Shown: positions 55,814-64,000 of the stretch, piece by piece | Layout: every line of letters starts with the position of its first letter | How positions within the stretch are numbered: the first letter of the stretch is position 1 | Program-made: the position numbers and the translations under genes | The notes under the pieces: model-generated | Told to the model about the DNA's origin: nothing | The model's database searches: none | What the model saw: only the letters and a program-made list of their open reading frames with translations | Assembly (NCBI RefSeq): GCF_001577265.1 | Contig: NZ_CP014517.1 | Span: 1,355,001-1,419,000, forward strand | Direction: 5' to 3' | Source: Variovorax sp. PAMC 28711 | GTDB lineage: Bacteria; Pseudomonadota; Gammaproteobacteria; Burkholderiales; Burkholderiaceae_C | DNA length: 64,000 bases

Positions 55814-56131
55814 ATGAACAAAGTACTCGCAGCATTGCTTACCGGTCTCTTCGCCGTCGGCGTCTATGCCCAATCCAGCCCGCCGGGCGTCGCCGTGCCA
55901 CCGAACACCCCGGGCGTCGCGGGGGACCGCGCCACCGCAGCTGGCGAAATGCGCAAGGACCGTCGTCCGGCCGGTATCGCGAAACCACGTTCGGGCGACC
56001 GGCCGATGGTGGCCGAAGGCGGCGCAGTGGGCGCAGACAAAGCCGCGGTCGCCGGCGAAATGCGTGCAGAAACGCGCGACGAGCGCCGCCCTGGCAAGCG
56101 TCCGTCGATGCAAGGCGGCACGCCGAAGTAA
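55814..56131 (+). CDS. Small secreted protein with an internal duplication
   Basis: The 105-residue product has a signal peptide (MNKVLAALLTGLFAVGVYAQ) cleaved after about Ala19. The mature part is short, basic and rich in Pro, Gly and Arg. Two related segments, GDRATAAGEMRKDRRP and ADKAAVAGEMRAETRDERRP, form an imperfect duplication. No family is recognised. A CAGGAG ribosome site lies 8 nt before the ATG. The 159-nt gap before it contains a ten-pair hairpin (55759-55779) with no T run, and no other gene. Confidence 0.7.
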   Translation: MNKVLAALLTGLFAVGVYAQSSPPGVAVPPNTPGVAGDRATAAGEMRKDRRPAGIAKPRSGDRPMVAEGGAVGADKAAVAGEMRAETRDERRPGKRPSMQGGTPK

Positions 56132-56137
56132 TCTGAC

Positions 56138-57328
56138 TTAAGTCAGTACGCCGGCACGCGCCACCACGCGGCCGGCGGCAATCACCAACTTGCGCACCGG
56201 TCGCTCCACGACCGCGTGCGCATTTGTTTGTGCGTCGACCAGAACCAGATCGGCGCGGTCGCCGGGCACGAGCCCGTAGTCAGCGAAGCCGCACCCGCGG
56301 GCGCCTGCATACGTCACACAATCCAGCGCCACGGCCAACTCGTCGTCGCGGCGCAGGTTGTAGCGCAGGCCGATCAGCATGGCGCGCTCCAGCATGTCGG
56401 GCTTGCCGTAGGGCGTCCAGGTGTCGCGGATGCCGTCGTTGCCGCCGAGCACGGTCACCCCCGCCTGTCGACACACCATGAGCGGCGGCACGCTGCGTGA
56501 TGGCGGGGCGCTGGTGATGAGCACCACGCCGAGCGCGGCCATGCGTGCGAGCAGCGCGTCACGCTCCAGCGCCGCCAGATCGCCGAGGCAAAAGCCGTGG
56601 CTGATCGCGACCTTGCCCTGCATGCCGAGCGCTTCGGTCCGGTCGAGGATCAGGCCCAGCGAGAAGGCACCCATCGCGCCGGGTTCGTGCAAGTGGATGT
56701 CGAGCGGCTTGCCGTGGCGTTCCGCGATGCCGAAGAGCACGTCGAGCGAGCGCACCGGATCGCCGTCGATCGCGCACGGGTCGAGTCCGCCCAGCACGTC
56801 GGCGCCCTGTGCCAGTGCGGCGTCGAGCAGTGCCGCCGTTCCATCGCGCAGCAGCAAGCCAGACTGCGGAAACGCGACGATCTGGATTTCCTGCACATCG
56901 CGCATCGCGTCGCGCGTGCGCAAGGTGCCTTCGAGGTGTTGCAGGCCGGCCTGCGTATCGATGTCGACATGCGTGCGAATCCGCGTGGTGCCGAGCGCGA
57001 GAAACGCTTTGGCCAGCGCGAGCGATTGCGCGCCCGCATCGTGTCCGCTTGCATGGCGAAACGCGCGTTCGTTGTCGATGCGATCGGTCAGTTGCGCGCC
57101 GACGGAATTCGCGTACCAGTCGAGGCCCCACATCGTCTTGTCCAGGTGCGTGTGACCTTCGACGAGACCGGGCAGCAGCAGCGCGCCGCCACCCTCTTCG
57201 ATCGGCGTATCAGGCGGTGCGGGCAGCGCGGGGCCGACGGCAGCGATGCGCCCGTCTCGCACCCATACATCGACTGCTGCGGCACCGGCCGGGCGAACAT
57301 TGCGAAGCAACAGTGCGTTGGAAATCAT
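56138..57328 (-). CDS. Cytosine-deaminase-like amidohydrolase
   Basis: The 396-residue metal-dependent hydrolase follows the CodA pattern: GHTHLDK (His59, His61, Asp63), HVDIDT (from His120), QIVAFPQSGLL, DIHLHE (His212, His214, Glu215), SHGF (His244) and GGNDGIRDTWTPYGKPDMLERAM (Asp298). These are the metal and catalytic positions of cytosine deaminase and atrazine-type hydrolases. Substrate is unknown. The ATG at 57328 lies 2 nt after the gntR stop, so the two form one transcript. Neighbouring transport and carboxyltransferase genes suggest a cyclic amide or amine nutrient. Confidence 0.87.
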   Translation of the reverse strand: MISNALLLRNVRPAGAAAVDVWVRDGRIAAVGPALPAPPDTPIEEGGGALLLPGLVEGHTHLDKTMWGLDWYANSVGAQLTDRIDNERAFRHASGHDAGAQSLALAKAFLALGTTRIRTHVDIDTQAGLQHLEGTLRTRDAMRDVQEIQIVAFPQSGLLLRDGTAALLDAALAQGADVLGGLDPCAIDGDPVRSLDVLFGIAERHGKPLDIHLHEPGAMGAFSLGLILDRTEALGMQGKVAISHGFCLGDLAALERDALLARMAALGVVLITSAPPSRSVPPLMVCRQAGVTVLGGNDGIRDTWTPYGKPDMLERAMLIGLRYNLRRDDELAVALDCVTYAGARGCGFADYGLVPGDRADLVLVDAQTNAHAVVERPVRKLVIAAGRVVARAGVLT

Positions 57329-57330
57329 GG

Positions 57331-58101
57331 CTACACCACGTGAAGTCGAAAGTCGTCGAAGGGTTCTGCCCGCGTGAGGCGCATGTGCGCGATCACCTCC
57401 TGACAGGACTCGCTCACGATGCGCCGCATGCCGGCCTCCGCGGCATCGGCATCGCCGGCGCGAATGGCCGCCAGCAAGCGCTCGTAGCCCTGCAGGCTTT
57501 CGATGCGCCGTGCCGCGCGCTCGTAGTCGAGTGGCTTGCTGTGCACCCACAGCATCTGCCAGATGGCGTCGTGCGGCAAGTTGCGATAGGTCGATGCGAG
57601 CTGCCGGTTGCCGCAATGCAGGATCAGCCCCGTGCCCATGCGGCCCACGGCCTTGACGAACTCGACGAGCGAGGTGTCGTCCTCGCCGGCGAGCTGCCTC
57701 AACTCGTCCAGCCGAGCATCGAGCGTCTCGAACGCCGCCGCATCGGGCCGGCTGGCCAGGTAGCGCGCGGCCAGGCCCATCATCGTGCCGCGGATGTTGA
57801 AGATGTCGACGACATCGTTCAGCACGAGATGCACGACAAAGGCCCCACGCCGCGGCGAGATTTCGACGAGGCCCTGCTTGTCGAGTTCGCGCAGTGCATC
57901 GCGCACCGGGCCGCGGCTCACTGAAAACAGATCGGCGATCGCCTGCTCGCCGATGCGCTCGCCCGGCGCGAATTTCCCCTGGAGGATGGCCTGGCCGAGG
58001 TGTTGCGCGATCTGTTCCGCGGGCGTGACGGTGGTCAGCCGGATCGGGCGCAAGGCCCCAGGCTTGTCGGCGGAAACGGAGGACGAAAAGAGCGCAGACA
58101 T
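57331..58101 (-). CDS. GntR-family regulator, FadR-type (FCD domain)
   Basis: The 256-residue protein has an N-terminal winged helix-turn-helix (QIAQHLGQAILQGKFAPGERIGEQAIADLFSVSRGPVRDALRELDKQGLVEISPRRGAFV) and an all-helical FCD effector domain. The domain has metal-ligand-like Asp/His positions (DDTSLVEFVKAVGRM, HDAIWQML). It is divergent from the carboxyltransferase gene and read into the amidohydrolase gene, so it probably represses this catabolic locus until its ligand appears. Confidence 0.92.
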   Translation of the reverse strand: MSALFSSSVSADKPGALRPIRLTTVTPAEQIAQHLGQAILQGKFAPGERIGEQAIADLFSVSRGPVRDALRELDKQGLVEISPRRGAFVVHLVLNDVVDIFNIRGTMMGLAARYLASRPDAAAFETLDARLDELRQLAGEDDTSLVEFVKAVGRMGTGLILHCGNRQLASTYRNLPHDAIWQMLWVHSKPLDYERAARRIESLQGYERLLAAIRAGDADAAEAGMRRIVSESCQEVIAHMRLTRAEPFDDFRLHVV

Positions 58102-58171
58102 GTCAACTTGGCGACGGGGGATAACCCGATTGTGAGTGTCAAACCTCGCTTGTAAATTGGGGTTTGTTATT

Positions 58172-58181
58172 TTGTTAACAA
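58172..58181. promoter_or_regulatory. TTGTTAACAA palindrome: candidate GntR operator
   Basis: The 132-nt gap between gntR and the carboxyltransferase contains the perfect palindrome TTGTTAACAA. It has a T-rich left flank and sits 53 nt before the carboxyltransferase ATG and 71 nt before gntR. A second inverted repeat, CAAACC-N15-GGTTTG (58140-58166), lies next to it. FadR-type regulators bind short AT-rich palindromes, so both are candidates. Confidence 0.45.
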
Positions 58182-58233
58182 TTCACCTCGATTTTGGGAT
58201 GGATTGCGCAAAGCTAACCACAAGGGTTTTCCA

Positions 58234-59775
58234 ATGTCCTGGCGTGCGAGTGTCGAAGAGCTGAATCACCGCCGCGCTCTCGTGGCGCGCATGGGTGCAC
58301 CCGAGAAGGTCGAACGCCAGCGCGCTGCGGGCAAGCTCAATGTGCGTGAGCGCATCGACCTGCTGCTGGACGAGGGCTCGTTCCGCGAAATCGGCTCCAT
58401 CACCGGCCGCGCGCAGTACGACGCCGACGGCAAGCTGGTCGACCTCGCCTCCTCCAACTTCATCTTCGGGAGCGGCCGCATCGACGCGCGGCCCGTGGTC
58501 GTCGCGGCCGACGATTTCACCGTGCGCGGCGGCGCGGCCGATGGCTCGACAGGCGGCAAGATGTCGGCGTCCGAGCAGATGGCCTGCGAGCTGCGCATGC
58601 CACTGGTGCGGCTCATCGACGGCGGCGGCGGCTCGATCCGCACCGTCGAGGAACTCGGTCGCACCTACGTGCCCGCCAACCCCGCCTGGGAATGGGTGGT
58701 GCGCAATCTCGAAACGGTGCCGGTGGCGTCGCTGGTGCTCGGCTCGATCGGCGGCTTCGCCTCGGCGCGCGCGGTGGCGAGCCACTACTCGGTGATGGTG
58801 CGCGGCACCACGCACATGTTCATCGCCGGCCCGGCGGTCGTCACCCGGACCGGTGACACCTACACCAAGGACGAGCTGGGCTCGCCCGAGCTGCATGCGA
58901 AAGCCGGCGCGGTGGACGACATTGCCGACAGCGAAGCCGATGCGATGGCACGGGCCGCGCGCTTTCTTTCTTACCTGCCGGGGTCGGTCTACGAACTGCC
59001 GCCGCGCGGACCGTGCAGCGACCCGGTGGACCGCTGTGACGATCACCTCATCGACATCGTGCCGACCGACCGCCGCAAGGTCTACAAGATGCGAGAGATC
59101 CTCGCGAAGACGCTCGATGAGGGCAGCTTCTTCGAGATGGGTTCGCGCTTTGGCCGCTCGGCCATCACCGGCCTCGCGCGGCTCGACGGCTACCCGGTCG
59201 CGGTCTTCGCAAGCGACCCGTACCACTACGGCGGCGCCTGGACGGCCGACACGGCGCAGAAGGTGAAGCGCTTCGTCGACATGGCCGAGACCTTCCACCT
59301 GCCGGTGGTGCACTTTGTCGACATCCCGGGCTTCCTCATCGGGCTCGAAGCCGAACAGGCCGCCACCATCCGCCATGGCGCCAGCGTGCTCAGCGCAATC
59401 TACCAGGCCACCGTGCCGTGGTGCTCGATTCTCGTGCGCAAGGTGTTCGGCGTGGCCGGCGCGGCGCACAGCAACGCCACGCGCTTTCGCTATCGCTATG
59501 CGTGGCCGTCGGGCGACTGGGGCTCGATCCCGCTCGAAGGCGGCATCGAGGCCGCCTACCGCAGCGACATCGCGGCCTCGCCCGATCCGGCCGCGGCGCT
59601 CGCCGAAATCACCGCGCGGCTCGAAGCCGTGCGCTCGCCGTTTCGCACCTCCGAGGCGTTCGGCGTCGAGGAAATCATCGACCCGCGCCAGACACGTCCG
59701 CTGCTCTGCGAGTTCGCCGAAAACGCGCAGCGCCTGCTGCGCCCCGAACCCACGCGCGTGCAATACCGCCCCTGA
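58234..59775 (+). CDS. Acyl-CoA carboxylase carboxyltransferase-like protein (biotin-dependent family), orphan
   Basis: The 513-residue protein has the two crotonase-like domains of the carboxyltransferase beta subunits. It begins ELNHRRALVARMGAPEKVERQRAAGKLNVRERIDLLLDEGSFREIGSI. The first active loop reads DGGGGSIRTVEEL where PccB-type enzymes have DSGGARIQEG, and GSIGGFASARAVASHYSV replaces the usual GPCAGGA segment. The second domain has YHYGGAWTADTAQKVKRFVDMAETFHLPVVHFVDIPGF. It is therefore a divergent subfamily. No biotin carboxylase or carrier gene lies within 57 kb on this side. The start is ATG 58234, with AAGGG 8 nt upstream. Confidence 0.85.
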   Translation: MSWRASVEELNHRRALVARMGAPEKVERQRAAGKLNVRERIDLLLDEGSFREIGSITGRAQYDADGKLVDLASSNFIFGSGRIDARPVVVAADDFTVRGGAADGSTGGKMSASEQMACELRMPLVRLIDGGGGSIRTVEELGRTYVPANPAWEWVVRNLETVPVASLVLGSIGGFASARAVASHYSVMVRGTTHMFIAGPAVVTRTGDTYTKDELGSPELHAKAGAVDDIADSEADAMARAARFLSYLPGSVYELPPRGPCSDPVDRCDDHLIDIVPTDRRKVYKMREILAKTLDEGSFFEMGSRFGRSAITGLARLDGYPVAVFASDPYHYGGAWTADTAQKVKRFVDMAETFHLPVVHFVDIPGFLIGLEAEQAATIRHGASVLSAIYQATVPWCSILVRKVFGVAGAAHSNATRFRYRYAWPSGDWGSIPLEGGIEAAYRSDIAASPDPAAALAEITARLEAVRSPFRTSEAFGVEEIIDPRQTRPLLCEFAENAQRLLRPEPTRVQYRP

Positions 59776-59780
59776 CGGCC

Positions 59781-60787
<1,007 letters not shown>

Positions 60788-60791
<4 letters not shown>

Positions 60792-61783
60792 GCACGCAAG
60801 CCGTCATCGAGGTGCGCGACCTGCGGGTGCTGTTCCCCACGCACGATCGCTCGCAGACCGTGAAGGCCGTCGATGGGGTGAGCTTCGACGTGCATCCAGG
60901 CGAGACCTTCGGGATCATCGGCGAGTCGGGCTCCGGCAAGACCACGCTCGGCCGTGCGCTGGTGTCGCTGGTGCCGCCCACTGAAGGGACGGTGCTGCGC
61001 GGCGGCGTCGACCCGAAGCAGCTGTCGCGCAGCGAACTGCAGGCGCACCGGCGCGATTACCAGATCGTGTTCCAGGACCCGCACTCGGCGCTGAATCCGC
61101 GGCTGCGCATCATCGATTCGGCGATGGAACCGCTGCAGGCTTCCGGCAGCAAAGACCATGCCGCCAACCGGCGCGCCGCGCTCGAAGCGCTGGCCCGCGT
61201 GGGCATTTCCGAAGAGATGTCGCAGCGCTATCCGCACCAGCTCTCAGGCGGCCAGAAGCAGCGCGCCAACATCGCGCGCGTGCTCACCTTGCGGCCCAAG
61301 CTGATCGTGTGCGACGAGGTGGTCGCGGCGCTCGACGTGTCGATCCGCGGCGACATCCTGAATCTCTTCGCCGACCTGCAGCGCGAGTTCGGTCTGACCT
61401 ACGTGTTCATCACGCACGACCTCTCGGTGGTTTCGCACATCAGCGACCGCATCGCGGTGACCTACCTCGGCCGCTTCATGGAGCTGGGGCCGAACGAAGG
61501 CGTGACCGAGAAGCCGCTGCACCCGTACACCGAAGCGCTGCTGTCGGCCGAGCCGATCCCGCTGCCGTCGCACCTGCGCACGCAGCGCCGCATCACGCTC
61601 GAAGGCGAGATCCCGAGCCCGGTCGATCCGCCGTCGGGCTGCCGGTTCCGCACGCGTTGCCCATACGCCGCCCCGCGCTGCGCGAGCGAAGTGCCGGCGC
61701 TGCGCGAGCTGCGGCCGCAGCATTGGGTGGCCTGCCACTACGCGACGGAAGCCGGGCCGCCGTCGGCCACCGCGACCGTCTGA
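60788..61783 (+). CDS. Dipeptide/oligopeptide-type ABC transporter ATPase (DppF-like)
   Basis: The 331-residue second ATPase has Walker A GESGSGKTT, Q loop IVFQDPHSALNP, signature HQLSGGQKQRANIARVL, Walker B LIVCDEVVAALDVS and H loop FITHDLSVV. The oligo_HPY tail (LHPYTEALLSAEP, then CRFRTRCPYAAPRC) is present. The usual Walker B EP(T/V)SALD reads EVVAALD, a mild variation. It pairs with the DppD-like subunit in one transporter. Confidence 0.94.
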
Positions 61784-61814
61784 CATTTCACCGTTCACAC
61801 ACCAGGAGACCCCC

Positions 61815-63392
61815 ATGAGCCACGCACAAGACGACACGGTTTCGACGATTCCCCCCAGCGCGTTCCGGCGCCGCGATGCGCTGGGCCTCATCGGCCTGGC
61901 GTTCGGCGCCACGCTCGGCCTGCCGGCCTTCGCGCAGCCCGCGCCGAAGAAAGGCGGCATCCTGAAAATCGCCAACCCGGCAAATCCGTCGAGCCTCGAC
62001 CCGGCGACGGGCGGTGCGGGCTCCGACCACCCGATCCTGTGGACCCTGTACGACACGCTGGTGGAGTGGGACTACGCCACGCTCAAGCCGAAGCCCGGCA
62101 TGGCCGAGTGGAGCTTTCCCGACGGCAACACGATGGTGCTGAACCTCAAGCCGGGCATCAAGTTCCACGACGGCACGCCGTGCGACGCCGAAGCCGTGAA
62201 ATGGAACCTCGACCGCAACCGCGGCGACGCCACCTCGAACCTGAAGGCCGACCTGGCCAGCATCACCGCCACCGCCGTCGTCAACCCGACGCAGGTCAAG
62301 CTCACGCTGAGCCAGCCCGATGCCGCGCTGCCGGCCATCCTGTCGGACCGCTCGGGAATGATGGTCTCGCCGACCGCGCAGAAGGCCGCGGGCAACGAGT
62401 TCAACCGCAAGCCGGTCGGCGCCGGCCCGTGGAAGTTCGTGAGCTGGGCCGACAACACGAAGGTGGTCGTCACGCGGCACACCGAATACTGGCGCCCTGG
62501 CATGCCGTACCTCGACGGCATCGAGTTCTCGATCATTCCGGAGCTGGCCACCGGCCTGCGTTCGGTGGTGTCCAAACAGAACGACCTGGCCTACCAGCTG
62601 GCCGCGCGGTACAAGCCGATCATCGCGCGCGAGAAGTCGCTCAAGCTGGTGACGGGACCGACGCTTTACTGCATCCAGCTCTATTTCAATTTCTCGCGTG
62701 CGCCGCTCGACAACCCGAAGCTGCGCCAGGCCATCAACTTCGCGTTGAATCGCGACACGTTCGTCAAGGCCACGCTCGAGGGCGCCGGCGAGCCCGCGCG
62801 CATGAATCTACCCAGCACGCATTGGGCATACGACAAGAGCGTCGCCGCGCTGTACCCGCACGACCTTGCAAAGGCCAAAAAGCTGATGGCGGAGGCCGGG
62901 CTTTCCGGTGGCATCGACCTGACGATCGGTGGCTACACCGACCAGGATTCGGTGCGCCGCGGCGAAATCGTGATGGAGCAACTCGGCAAGATCGGCGTGC
63001 GCCTGAAGTTCACGAACGGCACGATCCCCGAGATCAGCGGCCAGTTCTTCGGCACCGAGAAGAAGTTCGACGTGCTGCTGTCGGCCTGGACCGGCCGACC
63101 CGATCCAAGCATGAGCTACTCACTCATGTATGCCAAGGGCGCCTACTACAACGCCGGGCGCAGCGAGTTTTCGCCCGAGCTGTCGGCGCTGCTGCAGGAA
63201 AGCCGTTCGAAAGAAGACCTCGAGTTCCGCAAGGGCGTGTTCGCGAAGATCCAGCGCCTTGTGATGGAGAACGCGCTGGTGGCGCCGTTGGCCTTTCAGT
63301 ACGAGCTCGACGCGATCGCCGGCAACGTGCAGGGCTACGTGCCCAACCTGCTCGGCAAGCCGAAGTTCAACAACGTGTCGCTCGCGAGCTGA
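61815..63392 (+). CDS. Periplasmic substrate-binding protein of the Dpp/Opp-type transporter
   Basis: The 525-residue SBP_bac_5 protein starts with a twin-arginine-like signal, FRRRDALGLIGLAFGATLGLPAFA. The mature part shows LDPATGGAGSDHPILWTLYDTLVEWDYATLKPKPGMAEWSF, LKPGIKFHDGTPCDAEAVKWNLDRN and the peptide-binding region KPVGAGPWKFVSW. It delivers the ligand to the permease that follows. The ligand cannot be read from the sequence, and this family binds peptides, nickel, opines and other organics. It shares one base with the next gene (TGATG). Confidence 0.94.
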   Translation: MSHAQDDTVSTIPPSAFRRRDALGLIGLAFGATLGLPAFAQPAPKKGGILKIANPANPSSLDPATGGAGSDHPILWTLYDTLVEWDYATLKPKPGMAEWSFPDGNTMVLNLKPGIKFHDGTPCDAEAVKWNLDRNRGDATSNLKADLASITATAVVNPTQVKLTLSQPDAALPAILSDRSGMMVSPTAQKAAGNEFNRKPVGAGPWKFVSWADNTKVVVTRHTEYWRPGMPYLDGIEFSIIPELATGLRSVVSKQNDLAYQLAARYKPIIAREKSLKLVTGPTLYCIQLYFNFSRAPLDNPKLRQAINFALNRDTFVKATLEGAGEPARMNLPSTHWAYDKSVAALYPHDLAKAKKLMAEAGLSGGIDLTIGGYTDQDSVRRGEIVMEQLGKIGVRLKFTNGTIPEISGQFFGTEKKFDVLLSAWTGRPDPSMSYSLMYAKGAYYNAGRSEFSPELSALLQESRSKEDLEFRKGVFAKIQRLVMENALVAPLAFQYELDAIAGNVQGYVPNLLGKPKFNNVSLAS

Positions 63393-64000
63393 TGGGCACG
63401 AGCGCGAGCACCGGCACGACCGCCGCGGCACCCGGGCAGCCGCTGCGGCAGCTGTGGCGCCGCGTTCGCCGCAACCTGCTCGCGCGCCGGCTCCTGCAGG
63501 CGCTGCCGGTGCTGCTGTTCGCCACCTTCGTGGTGTTCGGCCTGCTCAAGCTGGTGCCCGGCGACATCGCCGTCGCGCTGGCGGGCGACAACGCGAGCGA
63601 TGCGCGCCTGGCCGAGATCCGGACCCTCTACGGCCTGGACAAACCCTTTCTCGTGCAATACGGCAACTGGCTCTGGCACGCGGCGCAGTTCGACCTGTCG
63701 AAGTCGCTGATGTCGGGCGAATCGGTCGCGACGTCGATCGCGCGCTGCCTTCCCAACACCGCGCTCATCGTCTGCATGGCGTTGCTGATCGCGCTGGTGG
63801 TGGGCATCCCGCTCGGCATGCTGGCTGCGGCCAAGCGCAACAGCTGGATCGACGGCTTCGTGATGACCATCGCGTCGCTCGGCGTCGCGGTGCCCAACTT
63901 CTGGCTCGCAATGGTGCTCATCGCCCTCTTCGCGCTGGAACTCAACTGGCTGCCCGCCACCGGATCGGCTTCGCTGAGCCAGGCACCGGTCGATGCGCTG
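63392..64000 (+). CDS. Dipeptide-type ABC transporter permease (DppB-like), N-terminal part (cut by window end)
   Basis: The first 203 residues are visible. They show an N-terminal membrane helix (about 35-55, LLQALPVLLFATFVVFGLLKLVPGD), the periplasmic loop LAEIRTLYGLDKPFLVQYGNWLWHAAQFDLSKSLMSGESV and three further helices. LDKPFLVQYGNWL and FDLSKSL are typical of DppB/OppB permeases. The EAA loop and C-terminus lie beyond the window. A second permease (DppC-like) would be expected next. Confidence 0.92.
   Translation, partial: MGTSASTGTTAAAPGQPLRQLWRRVRRNLLARRLLQALPVLLFATFVVFGLLKLVPGDIAVALAGDNASDARLAEIRTLYGLDKPFLVQYGNWLWHAAQFDLSKSLMSGESVATSIARCLPNTALIVCMALLIALVVGIPLGMLAAAKRNSWIDGFVMTIASLGVAVPNFWLAMVLIALFALELNWLPATGSASLSQAPVDAL

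Overview
The window is GC-rich, densely packed DNA from a betaproteobacterium, most probably Comamonadaceae close to Variovorax. This reading rests on the gene order hslV-hslU upstream of a complete mraZ-to-lpxC division/cell-wall cluster, on a DksA whose cysteine pattern is degenerate, and on the style of the proteins. No database search was possible, so the genus is an inference. I saw no rRNA, tRNA, CRISPR array, insertion sequence or prophage. Most genes abut or overlap by 1-4 nt, which points to long operons.

Layout. 1-2218 (minus): accB-accC (accC cut by the window edge), a TlpA-like thioredoxin and a conserved hypothetical. 2286-4204 (plus): mpl (murein recycling) and a cupin. 4212-5504 (minus): aroG, preceded by what looks like a complete ribosome-mediated attenuator: a 23-codon leader peptide with seven aromatic residues in eight codons, an antiterminator segment and a strong terminator. 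5531-10816 (minus): tldD, rodA and a NarL/DesK-type two-component pair. 10963-13131 (plus): a large lipoprotein of unknown function closed by a strong terminator. 13237-21334 (plus): YqiA-like esterase, RNase II-family nuclease, TonB-like protein, aroE, mtgA, an acyltransferase/CdsA-like pair, ruvC and a membrane protein. A 58-residue membrane protein (minus) lies just beyond.

21561-40430 (minus) is the dcw cluster, read as mraZ-rsmH-ftsL-ftsI-murE-murF-mraY-murD-ftsW-murG-murC-ddl-ftsQ-ftsA-ftsZ-lpxC. In front of mraZ there is a candidate promoter followed by four GTG boxes exactly 10 bp apart, the layout expected of a MraZ operator. MurD carries an unusual insertion of about 115 residues rich in Pro, Ala and Glu. 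Upstream on the same strand are hslVU, a STAS-domain protein, dksA with a long Lys/Ala/Pro tail, a COG0523 metallochaperone GTPase, and the dapF-DUF484-ydcF-xerC-rlmI operon.

50740-64000 is more accessory in character: PaiB-like and AraC regulators; a LysR regulator divergent from an MFS exporter plus aldo/keto reductase, with a perfect palindrome at the lysR start codon; a small secreted protein; and a catabolic-looking divergon. In the divergon a GntR regulator and a cytosine-deaminase-like amidohydrolase (minus) face a carboxyltransferase without a biotin partner and a dipeptide-type ABC transporter (plus, cut by the window end).

The best candidates for something little described are the aromatic leader-peptide attenuator of aroG and the GntR/amidohydrolase/carboxyltransferase/transporter locus.
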